DNA of 64,000 nt from Roseovarius spongiae. Its GTDB lineage: Bacteria > Pseudomonadota > Alphaproteobacteria > Rhodobacterales > Rhodobacteraceae. Position numbers and translations under genes: made by a program. How positions within the stretch are numbered: the first letter of the stretch is position 1; the number at the start of each line of letters is the position of its first letter. Under the pieces are notes generated by a model that searched no databases, was not told the origin of the DNA, and was given only the letters and a program-made list of their open reading frames with translations. The stretch lies in assembly GCF_003651245.1 (NCBI RefSeq), contig NZ_RAPE01000003.1, positions 62,001 through 126,000 of the forward strand, written 5' to 3'. Positions 26,617-35,785 of the stretch are shown in pieces.

Positions 26617-27498
26617 CTACTGCGCGATCTCGATTGTGGCGTGACCGATGCCGTAGCGTTCGTCCAGCAGCGCCTTGATCGCCTCTTTCACCGCCGCGGG
26701 ATCGGCGCCGGGGTCCAGTTCCGCTTCGAGCGTCAACATGGGCCGTTCCTGCGTGACCGACCAGGCGTGCAGATGCTCGACCCGCGCCAGCCCGTCGATC
26801 TCGTCCGTCAGCGCCTGAGTCGCCTCGCGCCGGTCGAACCCGGCGGGCGTGCCTTCGAGCAGGATATGCCCGCTCTGCGCCACCACCGCCCAGGCCGAGC
26901 GCAGGATGATCACCGCCACCAACACCGACAGGATCGGGTCTATGGGCGTCCATCCGGTCCAGATAATGACCAGCGCCGCCATCAGCGCCGCGATGGATCC
27001 CAGCAGGTCGCCCATCACGTGCAGCGTAGCGGCGCGCACGTTCAGGTTCTCGCCCTCGCCGCGCGTCAGCACGAGGAATGCGACGATGTTCACGACCAGC
27101 CCCGCCAGCGCGATCCAGAGCATGACGCCGCCCAGGACCTCCTGCGGATGGGTCAGGCGGCCTATCGCCGCCCAGACGATCCAGCCCGCGATCACGAACA
27201 GCGCCAGCCCGTTGACGAAGGCCGCCAGCACCGAGAAACGGTCAAACCCATAGGTGCGCTTCCAGTCCGCCGGCCTGCGCGCCAGGCGGAAGGCCAGCCA
27301 GGCGAGGGTCAGCGACGCGAAATCGGTCAGCATGTGGCCCGCATCCGCCATGAGCGCGAGACTCCCCGCGACCAGCCCGCCGGTCACCTCGGCAAGCATG
27401 AACGCGCCGGTGAGCGCGGCGGCGATGCCGATCCTGCGCTCGTCGCCGGTGGCGTGGGCGTGCGCCGCATCGGCGCGCCCGGTATGATCGTGCGGCAT
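26617..27498 (-). CDS. cation diffusion facilitator, CzcD/ZitB-type zinc exporter
   Basis: 293 residues with six membrane helices. The transport-site motif ALMADAGHMLTDF (Asp, His, Asp) is in helix 2, and HVMGDLLGS is in helix 5. A His-rich N-terminal tail (MPHDHTGRADAAHAHAT) precedes helix 1, and the cytoplasmic C-terminal domain (residues about 205-293) has HLHAWSVTQERPMLTLEA, typical of the ferredoxin-like CDF dimer domain. Probably exports Zn(II) or related ions in exchange for protons. GAGGG lies upstream of the ATG. No metal-sensing regulator is adjacent. Confidence 0.9.
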   Translation of the reverse strand: MPHDHTGRADAAHAHATGDERRIGIAAALTGAFMLAEVTGGLVAGSLALMADAGHMLTDFASLTLAWLAFRLARRPADWKRTYGFDRFSVLAAFVNGLALFVIAGWIVWAAIGRLTHPQEVLGGVMLWIALAGLVVNIVAFLVLTRGEGENLNVRAATLHVMGDLLGSIAALMAALVIIWTGWTPIDPILSVLVAVIILRSAWAVVAQSGHILLEGTPAGFDRREATQALTDEIDGLARVEHLHAWSVTQERPMLTLEAELDPGADPAAVKEAIKALLDERYGIGHATIEIAQ

Positions 27499-27656
27499 TA
27501 AACCCTCGCTTTCTCGCGCCGATCCTCTGTGCCGCGACAACGCCTCGCCAAGGGAAGAAGGTCCATCGCAATTGCCCATGCGCGGGCAATCGCCTCTGGC
27601 CAGATCCGCCGCCGCCTGCCATATCTTTGCCGCCTAGACAGCAGACGGAGGCCCAC

Positions 27657-28532
27657 GTGACCCGGATCATCCATTCCCTCGCCGAAATTTCCGATCGGTA
27701 CGAGGCGCTCTTCGTCGATCTCTGGGGCTGCCTGCACAACGGCGTGACCGCCTTTCCCGACGCGGTCGCGGCGGTGCGGGCCTTCCGCGAGGGCGGCGGG
27801 CGCGTGGTGCTCGTCACCAACTCGCCCAAGCCGCGCGCCGGGGTCGAGGCGCAGCTCGAGCAGTTCGGCGTGCCCCGCGACGCCTATGACGCCATCGCAA
27901 CCTCTGGCGATTCCGCGCGCGCGGCGATGTTCCGCGGCGCGGTCGGCCAGAAGGTGTGGTTCATGGGTGATGCGGAACGCGACGATGGTTTCTTCGAGCC
28001 GCTCGAAGTGCTGGACGATCCGCTCGAGATCACCCGCGTGCCGCTAAAGGAGGCCGAAGGCATCGTCTGCTGCGGACCTTTCGACCCCTTCGCCGACCCG
28101 GACGTGAACCGGCCCGAGTTCCTCTATGCGAAGCAGAAGGGGCTGAAACTGCTCTGCGCCAATCCCGACATCGTCGTGGACCGCGGCGAACGGCGCGAAT
28201 GGTGCGCGGGGGCGCTGGCGCGGCTCTATACGGAGATGGGGGGCGAAAGCCTCTATTTCGGCAAGCCGCACCCGCCGATCTACGACCTCGCGCGTCGTCG
28301 TCTGGTCGCGCTTGGCAAGGACATCGGCAACCACGCGATCCTCGCCATCGGGGACGGCATCGGAACCGACATCCGCGGCGCCATGGGCGAGGACATCGAT
28401 TCGCTCTTTATCGCCGGGGGGCTCGCCATGCGCGAAACGAAGACCGAGCACCACCCCGACGCTGACGCGCTCGAGGCCTACCTGGCAAAGGAGAAGGCCA
28501 GTCCGACCTACACGATCGGGCGGTTGCGGTGA
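27657..28532 (+). CDS. HAD-superfamily class IIA hydrolase (TIGR01459-like)
   Basis: 291 residues starting at GTG, with GGAG upstream. HAD motifs: FVDLWGCLHNG near residue 23 (the second Asp of DxD is replaced by Trp-Gly-Cys, as in this subfamily), motif II LVTNSPKP, motif III Lys in YFGKPHPPIY and motif IV IGDGIGTDIRGA. The class IIA cap lies between motifs II and III. Related enzymes are NagD-like phosphatases. The altered first motif means activity is uncertain. Confidence 0.85.
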   Translation: MTRIIHSLAEISDRYEALFVDLWGCLHNGVTAFPDAVAAVRAFREGGGRVVLVTNSPKPRAGVEAQLEQFGVPRDAYDAIATSGDSARAAMFRGAVGQKVWFMGDAERDDGFFEPLEVLDDPLEITRVPLKEAEGIVCCGPFDPFADPDVNRPEFLYAKQKGLKLLCANPDIVVDRGERREWCAGALARLYTEMGGESLYFGKPHPPIYDLARRRLVALGKDIGNHAILAIGDGIGTDIRGAMGEDIDSLFIAGGLAMRETKTEHHPDADALEAYLAKEKASPTYTIGRLR

Positions 28533-28631
28533 CGGTTTGGGGTTGATTTTCTGCACCCGCGAAGTAATAAAGTTGCCAAACCCGACGCCGTGACGCCGGA
28601 TTATTGCTCTTGCAGCGACGAGGAGGGCGAG

Positions 28632-29075
28632 ATGTTAGACAACCTGCCGCGTGGAACCATCACCATCGAAGAGATCGAGATGGGCATGGTCCGGCACCTG
28701 CAAAAGGTCGTGACGGACGAGGATATCGAGATGTTCGCGCAGGTCTCGACCGACCGCAACCCCGTGCATCTCGATGACGACTACGCCCGCGATACGATCT
28801 TCGAGGGGCGCATCGCGCACGGGATGCTGACCGCCGGGCTGATCTCGGCGGTGATCGGTGAGCAGCTTCCGGGGCACGGGACCGTCTACATGGGCCAGAC
28901 GCTCAAGTTCCTCGCGCCCGTGCGCCCCGGCGACATGGTCCGCGCCGAGGTCGAGGTGATCGCTATCGACCACGCCAAACGCCGCGTGCAGCTCGACTGC
29001 CGCTGCCTGGTGGACGGCAAGAAGGTGCTCGTGGGCGAGGCGACGGTGCTGGCGCCTTCGACCAAGTTCGACTGA
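28632..29075 (+). CDS. MaoC-family (R)-specific enoyl-CoA hydratase
   Basis: 147 residues forming one hot-dog fold. The catalytic Asp/His pair lies in VSTDRNPVHLDDDYA, and the conserved IAHGML follows. The length and motif match PhaJ-type hydratases, which convert trans-2-enoyl-CoA to (R)-3-hydroxyacyl-CoA. GAGGAGGG before the second in-frame ATG sets the start. No polyhydroxyalkanoate gene is nearby, so the pathway is not certain. Confidence 0.88.
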   Translation: MLDNLPRGTITIEEIEMGMVRHLQKVVTDEDIEMFAQVSTDRNPVHLDDDYARDTIFEGRIAHGMLTAGLISAVIGEQLPGHGTVYMGQTLKFLAPVRPGDMVRAEVEVIAIDHAKRRVQLDCRCLVDGKKVLVGEATVLAPSTKFD

Positions 29076-29129
29076 CCCCACCGGTGCTTCCTACATACGC
29101 ACCGGCAGTGCCGATATCGGCGCGACGCC

Positions 29130-29405
29130 TCAGTTATTCGCCGTCAACGGATCGATGATCTGTGGAACCTCGGTGATCCTTGTGACCGGGATGCCGCTGA
29201 GTTCGGCATGTTTGCGGATTTCCTCGTCCCCTTTCGCAAGATAGACGCAGAACGATTTTTCCCCCGCGATATAGGAATGGACCCACTGGATATCCGGCCC
29301 GATCGTGGCGAGCGCCTGGTTCGAGGCACGGGCCGCTCCGCAAAGCTCGGTCAGTGAAAACTCACCGATTCCCGGTATGTCGCGTTCGATCATGTAGCGT
29401 TTCAT
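29130..29405 (-). CDS. DUF4242 (SCO4226-like, putative nickel-binding) protein, 91 aa
   Basis: The opening MKRYMIERDIPGIGEFS and the pattern SNQALATIGPDIQWVHSYI, GEKSFCVYLAKGDE, IRKHAELSGIPVTRITEV match DUF4242, a small ferredoxin-like fold; one member (SCO4226) has been reported to bind nickel. The His in WVHSY, the Cys in FCVY and the His in RKHAE are the usual ligand candidates. Good GGAAGGA site. It is divergent from a LysR regulator that probably controls it. Confidence 0.8.
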   Translation of the reverse strand: MKRYMIERDIPGIGEFSLTELCGAARASNQALATIGPDIQWVHSYIAGEKSFCVYLAKGDEEIRKHAELSGIPVTRITEVPQIIDPLTANN

Positions 29406-29490
29406 CGTCCTTCCCTTCGGTGTTGTGGATGTGATGACGCCAGCATGAGCGCAATTTCCAAATCTGCATAACCCAATTTTCTTTAGGGGT

Positions 29491-29549
29491 CGAAAGCTTA
29501 CCTTTATCTGAAAAGCTTGCGTATTTGTATGCGAAAGGTAACCTTTATC
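29491..29549. promoter_or_regulatory. repeat-rich control region between DUF4242 and LysR genes
   Basis: Two copies of ACCTTTATC (29500-29508 and 29541-29549) lie 41 bp apart in direct orientation. AAAGCTT and AAAGCTT flank the first, and AAAGGT-A-ACCTTT (29535-29547) is a perfect inverted repeat around the second. The layout suits a LysR tetramer bending DNA and autoregulating. Sites inferred by eye. Confidence 0.5.
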
Positions 29550-29551
29550 AA

Positions 29552-30466
29552 ATGGTCGTCGTCACACACCTCAAATCGCTTCAGGCGCTCGAACTGGCGA
29601 TCCGCGAAGGCTCGCTCAAGGGCGCCGCCATGCGGCTCGGCATCACGCCCGCCGCGGTCGGCCAGCGGATTCGCGCGCTCGAAGATTATCTGGGGTCCGA
29701 TCTACTCTTGAGGGCGCGCTCCGGGTTGCAGCCCACGGTCGAGCTCGGGCAGGCGCTGGATGATTTGCACCGCGCCTTCTCAGCGCTGGAACGGGCCACC
29801 GAAACGCTCGATTTCCAGCGGGTCAGCGAAATCCACATCGTTGCGGATCCGGACTGGGCCGAGCTGTGGCTGTCCCCGCGCCTGCCCTCCTTTCGGGACC
29901 AGCATCCCAACATCCTGTTCTGTATCAACGGCGCCGGAGACGTCCCCTTGCGACTGGGCGCACCGGATTTGCGCATCACCTATTCCGGCGATGACGACCC
30001 GCCCCTCTTTCGCGACGTGTTTCTTCCAGTGACCGGCCCCGACAACACGCGCAGGATCGCGGATTGGGATCCGGTGTTGCAGATGGAGGGCATGCCGCTG
30101 CTGCATTTGCAGATGCAACGTGACGATCCAGCCTATCCCGGCTGGCCCGACTGGTTCGCGCGCTTTGGTCACCGCGAATCCGGACCGGAACGCGGTGTGC
30201 ATTACAAACATGCCCGCCACGCGCTGGACGCCGTGCGGCAGAATGTCGGATTCCTGATCTGCGGCCTCTCGCTGACCCTGGCCGATCTGGAAAACGGGCG
30301 CCTCGTCACCCCGTTTCCCAAGACGCAGCACATCGTGGCGCCGCACCCCTACCGGTTGCACCAGCGTGACGGCGCAGCCGGTCGGGCGCAGGTCCAGCGT
30401 TTCGTCGCATGGCTGATGAAGCAAGCGCACGACACCCAGATGCAGATCGACGCGATGACCGCCTGA
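29552..30466 (+). CDS. LysR-family transcriptional regulator
   Basis: 304 residues from the ATG inside THLKSLQALELAIREGSLKG; a TTG 27 bp upstream is less likely. The N-terminal winged HTH is complete (SLKGAAMRLGITPAAVGQRIRALEDYLGSDLLLR). The effector domain reads EIHIVADPDWAELWLSPRL and later LLHLQMQRDDPAYPGWPDWFARFG, similar to GcvA/AmpR-like LysR proteins. It is divergent from the DUF4242 gene. Base composition of the intergenic region is more AT-rich than neighbours. Confidence 0.88.
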   Translation: MVVVTHLKSLQALELAIREGSLKGAAMRLGITPAAVGQRIRALEDYLGSDLLLRARSGLQPTVELGQALDDLHRAFSALERATETLDFQRVSEIHIVADPDWAELWLSPRLPSFRDQHPNILFCINGAGDVPLRLGAPDLRITYSGDDDPPLFRDVFLPVTGPDNTRRIADWDPVLQMEGMPLLHLQMQRDDPAYPGWPDWFARFGHRESGPERGVHYKHARHALDAVRQNVGFLICGLSLTLADLENGRLVTPFPKTQHIVAPHPYRLHQRDGAAGRAQVQRFVAWLMKQAHDTQMQIDAMTA

Positions 30467-30540
30467 CCGATGCGACACCGCCAGAAGGGGAACCGCCATC
30501 CCCGCTTGCGCGCCCCTGCCCTGCGCGCTAACCATCCGCC

Positions 30541-31479
30541 ATGCGCACCATCCGCGATTACACCTATGTCGAACCCGACGATCGCGGCGCCAGCGCCGCC
30601 ATCGGCAATTTCGACGGCGTGCATCTCGGCCACCAGTCGGTGATCGACCTCGCGCGCGAGGCGGGGCGCAAGATCGGCGCGCCGCTCGGCATCGTCACCT
30701 TCGAGCCGCACCCGCGCGAATATTTCGCGCCCGACGCTCCGCCCTTTCGCCTGATGAACCCCGCCGCGCGCGCGCACCGGCTCGAAAAGCTGGGCGTCAA
30801 GCGGCTTTATGAGCTGAACTTCAACGCCGCGCTGTCCGCGCTCACCCCCGAGGCCTTTGCCCGCGACGTCATCGCCGAGGGTCTTGGCCTGCGCCACGTG
30901 GTCGTGGGCGAGGATTTCTGTTTCGGCAAGGGCCGCGCGGGCAACGCCGCCGACCTCGAGCGGTTCGGACGCGAAATGGGTTTCGGCGTCGGCATCGCAC
31001 ATCTTCTGGCTGGCAATAAAGGCGAGGTCAGTTCGACCGCGATCCGCAACGCGCTGAGCGATGGCCGGCCGCGTGACGCCGCGCTGATGCTGGGTCACTG
31101 GCACCGGATCGAGGGCGTCGTCGAGGGCGGCGAACAGCGCGGGCGCACCCTGGGCTATCCGACGGCGAACATGCGGCTCGAGGGGCTGCACAAGCCGAAA
31201 TACGGCGTTTACGCGGTGCGGGTCGACGTGCTCGACGGCGTCCATGCGGGCCATTACCTCGGTGCGGCCTCGCTTGGCGTGCGGCCGCAGTTCGCGGGGC
31301 AAGAGCCCAACCTCGAAACCTTCCTCTTCGATTTCTCGGGCGATCTCTACGGCGCCCATCTGTCGATCGCGCTGGTCGAGTATCTGCGCCCGGAAGAGAC
31401 CTTCGAGAGCCTGGAAGCGTTCATCGCGCAGATGGACGCCGATTGCGCCCGCGCCCGCGCCATCCTGTCCGCGACATGA
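30541..31479 (+). CDS. ribF: bifunctional riboflavin kinase/FAD synthetase
   Basis: 312 residues. The N-terminal nucleotidyltransferase domain (FAD synthetase) shows AIGNFDGVHLGHQSVI and VTFEPHPREYF, then LGLRHVVVGEDFCFGKGRAG and SSTAIRNALSDG. The C-terminal flavokinase domain shows RGRTLGYPTANM, KYGVYAVRV and the Glu-containing NLETFLFDF. It makes FMN and FAD. The stop overlaps the start of the YcgN-like gene by 4 bp. Confidence 0.96.
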   Translation: MRTIRDYTYVEPDDRGASAAIGNFDGVHLGHQSVIDLAREAGRKIGAPLGIVTFEPHPREYFAPDAPPFRLMNPAARAHRLEKLGVKRLYELNFNAALSALTPEAFARDVIAEGLGLRHVVVGEDFCFGKGRAGNAADLERFGREMGFGVGIAHLLAGNKGEVSSTAIRNALSDGRPRDAALMLGHWHRIEGVVEGGEQRGRTLGYPTANMRLEGLHKPKYGVYAVRVDVLDGVHAGHYLGAASLGVRPQFAGQEPNLETFLFDFSGDLYGAHLSIALVEYLRPEETFESLEAFIAQMDADCARARAILSAT

Positions 31480-31928
31480 CCAAGCTGCGCCCCCGCTTCT
31501 GGGAGACTGTCCCGCTGACCCGCATGACGCGCGAGGAATGGGAGGCGCTCTGCGATGGCTGCGGCAAGTGCTGCATGAACAAGCTCGAAGACGAGGACAC
31601 CGGCGAGGTGGCGCTGACCCGCGTCGCCTGCCGCCTGTTCGACGACGCGACCTGCCGCTGCGCGCATTACGAGACCCGCCACCGGTTCGTGCCGGAATGC
31701 ATCGTGCTCAGGCCAAAGAACATGGACGCCAACCTCTACTGGATGCCCGAAACCTGCGCCTACAAGCTGCTATGGACGGGCAAGCCCCTCTTTGACTGGC
31801 ACCCGCTGATCTCGGGAGATCCAGAGAGCGTCCACTCAGCGGGCGTGTCGATGCAGCACCGCACCGTTTCCGAGACCGAGATCGACGAAGACGACTGGGA
31901 AGATCACGTGATAGAGGAGCCGATCTGA
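31476..31928 (+). CDS. YcgN-like cysteine cluster protein (UPF0260)
   Basis: 150 residues with a YkgJ-type Cys cluster: CDGCGKCC near residue 24, then CRLFDDATCRCAHY, PECIVLRP and ETCAYKLL. Such clusters bind Zn or Fe-S. Family members run about 150 residues, so this is full length. The protein is coupled to ribF (ATGA) and to the threonine aldolase gene (TGATG). The biochemical role of the family is unknown. Confidence 0.88.
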   Translation: MTKLRPRFWETVPLTRMTREEWEALCDGCGKCCMNKLEDEDTGEVALTRVACRLFDDATCRCAHYETRHRFVPECIVLRPKNMDANLYWMPETCAYKLLWTGKPLFDWHPLISGDPESVHSAGVSMQHRTVSETEIDEDDWEDHVIEEPI

Positions 31929-32968
31929 TGTTCTTTGCCTCCGACAACGCCGGGCCGATGCGTCCCGAGGTGGCGCGCGCGCTGATGGACGCCGATAGCG
32001 GCCACGCGCGGCCCTATGGCGCCGATGCGCTCATGGACGAGGTGCGCGCGCAGCTGCGCGAGACCTTCGAAGCGCCCGAAGCGGCGGTCTATCTCGTCGC
32101 GACCGGCACCGCGGCCAACGCGCTGGCGCTGGCGACGCTGACGCAGCCCTGGCAGACCGTGTTCTGCACGCCGCTTGCGCATATCCAGGTCGATGAATGC
32201 CACGCGCCCGAGTTCTACACTGGCGGCGCGAAGCTCACGCTTGTCGGCGAGGAAGACAAGATGACGTCCGACCAGCTGCGCGCGGCGATCGACGCCTGCG
32301 CCCAGGGCGACGTGCATTGCTCGCAGCGCGGGCCGGTGCAGATCACGCAGGTGACCGAGATGGGCCGCGTCTATTCGCTGGACGAGCTGCGCGCGCTGAC
32401 GGCGGTGGCGAAGGATTACGGCCTGCCCACCTTCATGGACGGCGCGCGCTTTGCCAACGCCTGCGTCGCCCTCGGATGCAGCCCGGCCGAGATGTCATGG
32501 CGGGCGGGCGTGGACGCGCTGAGCTTTGGCGGGACCAAGAACGGTTGCGCCGGGGTCGAGGCGGTGATCTTCTTCGATCCCCGCCACGCCTGGGAGTTCG
32601 AGCTGCGGCGCAAGCGCGGCGCGCACCTGTTTTCCAAGCACCGGTATCTCTCGGCGCAGATGCGCGGCTATCTCGCCGATGATACGTGGCGCAGCGCCGC
32701 CGAGGCCGCGAACGCCAAGGCCGCGCGCCTGGTCGCAGGGCTGCGGGACCTGCCCGACTTCACGCTGCTGGCCGAGCCGCAGGCCAACATGATCTTCGCC
32801 ACCCTGCCGCGGCGCACGCATCGGCGGCTGCACGACGCGGGCGCGGTCTATGGCCTTTGGGGGACGCTCGAGGGCGACGACGACGAACCGATCATGATGC
32901 GCCTCGTCTGCGACTGGTCGATCGGGGACGACCAGATCGACGCCTTTGTCGCCGCCGCCGGGGACTGA
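31928..32968 (+). CDS. ltaE: low-specificity threonine aldolase
   Basis: 346 residues, PLP fold type I. FFASDNAGPMRPEV opens the protein in place of the common DNvT start. The PLP Lys is in LSFGGTKNG (about residue 203), and the Asp-Gly-Ala-Arg motif FMDGARFANA is intact. It cleaves L-threonine and allo-threonine to glycine and acetaldehyde. It overlaps the preceding gene by 1 bp and ends 33 bp from a convergent hydrolase. Confidence 0.9.
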   Translation: MFFASDNAGPMRPEVARALMDADSGHARPYGADALMDEVRAQLRETFEAPEAAVYLVATGTAANALALATLTQPWQTVFCTPLAHIQVDECHAPEFYTGGAKLTLVGEEDKMTSDQLRAAIDACAQGDVHCSQRGPVQITQVTEMGRVYSLDELRALTAVAKDYGLPTFMDGARFANACVALGCSPAEMSWRAGVDALSFGGTKNGCAGVEAVIFFDPRHAWEFELRRKRGAHLFSKHRYLSAQMRGYLADDTWRSAAEAANAKAARLVAGLRDLPDFTLLAEPQANMIFATLPRRTHRRLHDAGAVYGLWGTLEGDDDEPIMMRLVCDWSIGDDQIDAFVAAAGD

Positions 32969-33001
32969 GGCGAGGACGGCCCGCGAGGGGCGGACGAGGG
33001 G

Positions 33002-33811
33002 TCAGGCCTGTTGCAGGAAGCGCAGGATTTCCGCGCTGACCTGCGCCGGATGGCTGATCGGCGCCATATGCGCCGCCCCGCCGATGACCGAGCGTTCCGC
33101 GCGTGGCAGCCGCGCCGCCAGCGCGTCATTGACCGCGCCAATGATTCCGGGCGATTCGCTGCCCTCGATCAGCAGCGCGGGCGCGGCGACCGAGTCCAGG
33201 ACGCCGGGCGCCAGCAACCCGCCGATGTCGTCGTAAAGCGCCGGCGTCGCCGCCTCTATCAGCGGAATCCGCGCGATGATGCCGGCGCGCTCGGCTTCGT
33301 TCAGATCCTCCCAGGGCGCACCGTCGCCCCAGCGTCCGAGGAACTCGCGCGCCGCCGTTTCATGATCGCCGCGCGCCATCGCCGCGTCGAACGCCGCCTC
33401 CTGCGCGCGGCAGGTTTCGGCGGCCTGCGGATCGGCGCGCATCCCGGCGGCGAAGAACACCGGCTCGATCAGCACCAATGTGCGGACGCGGTCGGGATAG
33501 TCCACCGCCATCCGCAGCGCCACGGTCCCGCCGAACGAATGGCCGATCACGTCGACCGGACCGGCGCATGCGAAATCCGCCGCGATGCCTGTCGTCACCT
33601 GCTGGATTTCGCCGCGCCCGTCCCAATCACCGCTCCGCCCGTGGCCGGGGAGATCGAATGCGGTCATCGTCAGCGCCCCGGACAGGCGCCGCGCCATCCC
33701 GCCCCACGCCCCGGATTGCGCGAGGCTGCAATGGATCAGCAGCGCCTCGCGCGGACCCTGCCCGAACGTGGTCCAATATGTCGGAAAACCGCCCCTGATC
33801 GCCTTCGGCAT
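33002..33811 (-). CDS. alpha/beta hydrolase
   Basis: 269 residues without a signal peptide. The fold is canonical: [17 protein letters not shown] (Cys in place of Gly after HxS), [13 protein letters not shown], nucleophile [13 protein letters not shown], and a late [12 protein letters not shown] with the catalytic His. It resembles MhpC/BioH-type hydrolases, with the substrate unknown. It is divergent from prs. Confidence 0.85.
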   Translation of the reverse strand: MPKAIRGGFPTYWTTFGQGPREALLIHCSLAQSGAWGGMARRLSGALTMTAFDLPGHGRSGDWDGRGEIQQVTTGIAADFACAGPVDVIGHSFGGTVALRMAVDYPDRVRTLVLIEPVFFAAGMRADPQAAETCRAQEAAFDAAMARGDHETAAREFLGRWGDGAPWEDLNEAERAGIIARIPLIEAATPALYDDIGGLLAPGVLDSVAAPALLIEGSESPGIIGAVNDALAARLPRAERSVIGGAAHMAPISHPAQVSAEILRFLQQA

Positions 33812-33986
33812 GACCTGGATCAGCGATCAAAGCGGGCGCATGGCGCGGGCGCGGGGAAAAAACGGTCGATACGGGTCATTTCGCGGCCCCCTCCTGGGCA
33901 GAGCAGCTTTGCCAGACCTTACGCCCATGCTAAGCGGTGTCAACGTCACGAATCTGTCCAACGGAAACCCGCGCGGAGACTTCCCC

Positions 33987-35003
33987 ATGCCAGCCACACC
34001 GGAACCGAAACTGATCTCGGGCAACGCCAACATGCCGCTCGCGACGGCGATCGCGCGGCGCATGTCGATGCACAGGGGCGTCAATCTCGGGCTGGTCGAT
34101 GCGCGGGTCGAACGCTTCAACGACGGCGAGATCTTCGTCGAGGTGTTCGAGAACGTCCGCGGCGAGGACATGTTCATCATCCAGCCGACCTCGAACCCGG
34201 CCAACGACAATTTGATGGAACTGCTGATCATGGCCGACGCTCTGCGCCGCTCCTCGGCGATGCGCATCACCGCCGTCATCCCCTATTTCGGCTACGCGCG
34301 GCAGGACCGCCGCTCAAAGGCGCGCACGCCCATATCGGCCAAGCTGGTGGCGAACATGCTGGTCGAAGCCGGGATCGAGCGGGTGCTGACGATGGATCTG
34401 CACGCCGCGCAGATCCAGGGGTTCTTCGACATTCCGGTGGACAACCTCTATGCCTCGCCGGTCTTCGCGCTCGATATCATGAAGCAGTTCAAGGACGAAC
34501 TGGACGAGGTGATGATCGTTTCGCCCGACGTGGGCGGGGTGGCCCGAGCGCGGGAGCTGGCCAAGCGGATCAACGCCCCGCTCTCCATCGTGGACAAGCG
34601 CCGCGAGAAGGCCGGCGAAGTGGCCGAAATGACGATCATTGGCGACGTGGCGGGCAAGAAATGCATCATCGTGGACGACATGTGCGACACGGCCGGCACG
34701 CTCTGCAAGGCCGCGCAGGTTCTGTTGGAAAACGGCGCCTCCGAGGTTCACGCCTACACCACCCATGGCGTCATGTCCGGCCCCGCCGTCGAGCGGATCA
34801 CCGGGTCGGTCCTGAAGAGCATGGTCATCACCGACACCATCGCCCCGACCGAGGCGGTGCGCAACACGCCCAACGTGCGCATCATCCCGACCGCGCCGGT
34901 CTTCGCGCAGGCCATTCTCAATATCTGGAACGGCACCAGCGTGTCCTCGCTCTTCGACACCCCGACGCTGGAGCCGGTCTACGAGGGGCAGTTCGGGAAC
35001 TGA
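33987..35003 (+). CDS. prs: ribose-phosphate pyrophosphokinase (PRPP synthetase)
   Basis: 338 residues from the ATG preceded by GCGGAG. Family motifs: [50 protein letters not shown] (ATP loop), [14 protein letters not shown] and the PRPP motif [14 protein letters not shown]. It makes PRPP for purine, pyrimidine, His and Trp synthesis. Longer in-frame extensions upstream overlap the divergent hydrolase and are rejected. Confidence 0.97.
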   Translation: MPATPEPKLISGNANMPLATAIARRMSMHRGVNLGLVDARVERFNDGEIFVEVFENVRGEDMFIIQPTSNPANDNLMELLIMADALRRSSAMRITAVIPYFGYARQDRRSKARTPISAKLVANMLVEAGIERVLTMDLHAAQIQGFFDIPVDNLYASPVFALDIMKQFKDELDEVMIVSPDVGGVARARELAKRINAPLSIVDKRREKAGEVAEMTIIGDVAGKKCIIVDDMCDTAGTLCKAAQVLLENGASEVHAYTTHGVMSGPAVERITGSVLKSMVITDTIAPTEAVRNTPNVRIIPTAPVFAQAILNIWNGTSVSSLFDTPTLEPVYEGQFGN

Positions 35004-35035
35004 TCGCGCAAGGGGTCATCCCGACTTCGGCGCAT

Positions 35036-35386
35036 TCAATACAATTCCCAATCGTCGGGGTGATGCAATTCCCCGATCGCCATCCAGCGCACTCGCGCGC
35101 GCGCGACGCGCGTGTCCGACCACGTGCGAAACACCACCTCGAAGCCGGTTTCGCTGATCGTTTCCGCCCGGACATCCATCCGCGCGTTCGACCCGCTGTC
35201 GATGTCCCACATCGACAGGGCGCACTGAACCACGGGCGGGTCGCGGAATCGCTCCTCGAAACGGATTGAGTGCCGGCGCTCACGCTCGCCCGCGCCTGCC
35301 CACATGGGCCCGTTTTTTTCGTAATCGGAAAACAGGACGATCTCGCCCTGATCGATCCCGATCAGTCTCGTTTCCAATCTTCTCAT
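35036..35386 (-). CDS. H-type lectin domain protein (116 aa)
   Basis: The protein opens with MRRLETRLIGIDQGEIVLFSD and has the H-type lectin pattern: RRHSIRFEERFRDPPVVQ, ALSMWDIDSGSNARMDV, then ISETGFEVVFRTWSDTRVARARVRWMAIG. H-type lectins are best known from snail agglutinins and discoidin, binding N-acetylgalactosamine-type sugars; bacterial copies exist but are not characterised. No signal peptide is visible. Convergent with prs. Confidence 0.75.
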   Translation of the reverse strand: MRRLETRLIGIDQGEIVLFSDYEKNGPMWAGAGERERRHSIRFEERFRDPPVVQCALSMWDIDSGSNARMDVRAETISETGFEVVFRTWSDTRVARARVRWMAIGELHHPDDWELY

Positions 35387-35509
35387 GCAGTTCCGTCAAT
35401 CTTCCCCAGGCCGCAGTCTACCCACAATTGCGACGGAAATGGGAAGGAAAAGTGAAAAGGGGACGTTCCTCAGCCAAGCCGCTTTGCACGGGCGCCAGAC
35501 GAGTTTTCA

Positions 35510-35546
35510 TGCCTTCGGCGAGGATATTTCGGGGAGAAGATCGGAT
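35510..35546 (+). repeat. dispersed intergenic repeat, copy C
   Basis: Reads CGAGTTTTCATGCCTTCGGC-GAGGATATTTCGGGGAGAAGA. It shares the TTCATGCC, TTCGGCGAGGATATTTC and purine-rich tail with the other copies. Confidence 0.65.
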
Positions 35547-35735
35547 GCCAAGCGATTGACCGGTGGAAGGACGGGCGCCTCGGCTCCTCCTCGGCCGCCG
35601 GCCGTTTTCACGTGTGAGACCACAAAGAAGGCTGCGCTGGCAGGAATTTCGTTTCTGAGCACGTCTTTTTCCCGAAAAGCCTCCGCTCTTATAATTCCGA
35701 GCTTCGGACGTGAGGCATGGGCAAAACGCACCAAA

Positions 35736-35758
35736 AAAGGGGCCCGACGGGCCCCTTT
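35736..35758 (-). terminator. rho-independent terminator of the atpHAGDC operon
   Basis: AAAGGGGCCC and GGGCCCCTTT form a perfect 10-bp stem around 3 nt. On the transcribed strand the run continues as TTTTTT, so this is a textbook terminator, 28 bp after the atpC stop. Confidence 0.9.
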
Positions 35759-35785
35759 CCGGTGATCTTGCGATGGTTGCCGCGG

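Larger units (their letters stand above)
35387..35785. other. 399-bp non-coding stretch with repeat copy C and atp terminator
   Basis: I see no credible gene here. The stretch holds a copy of the dispersed repeat and, next to atpC, the rho-independent terminator of the ATP synthase operon, both listed separately. The centre has AT-richer, mixed sequence (around 35640-35700) and could be decayed coding sequence, but no frame is persuasive. Confidence 0.5.
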
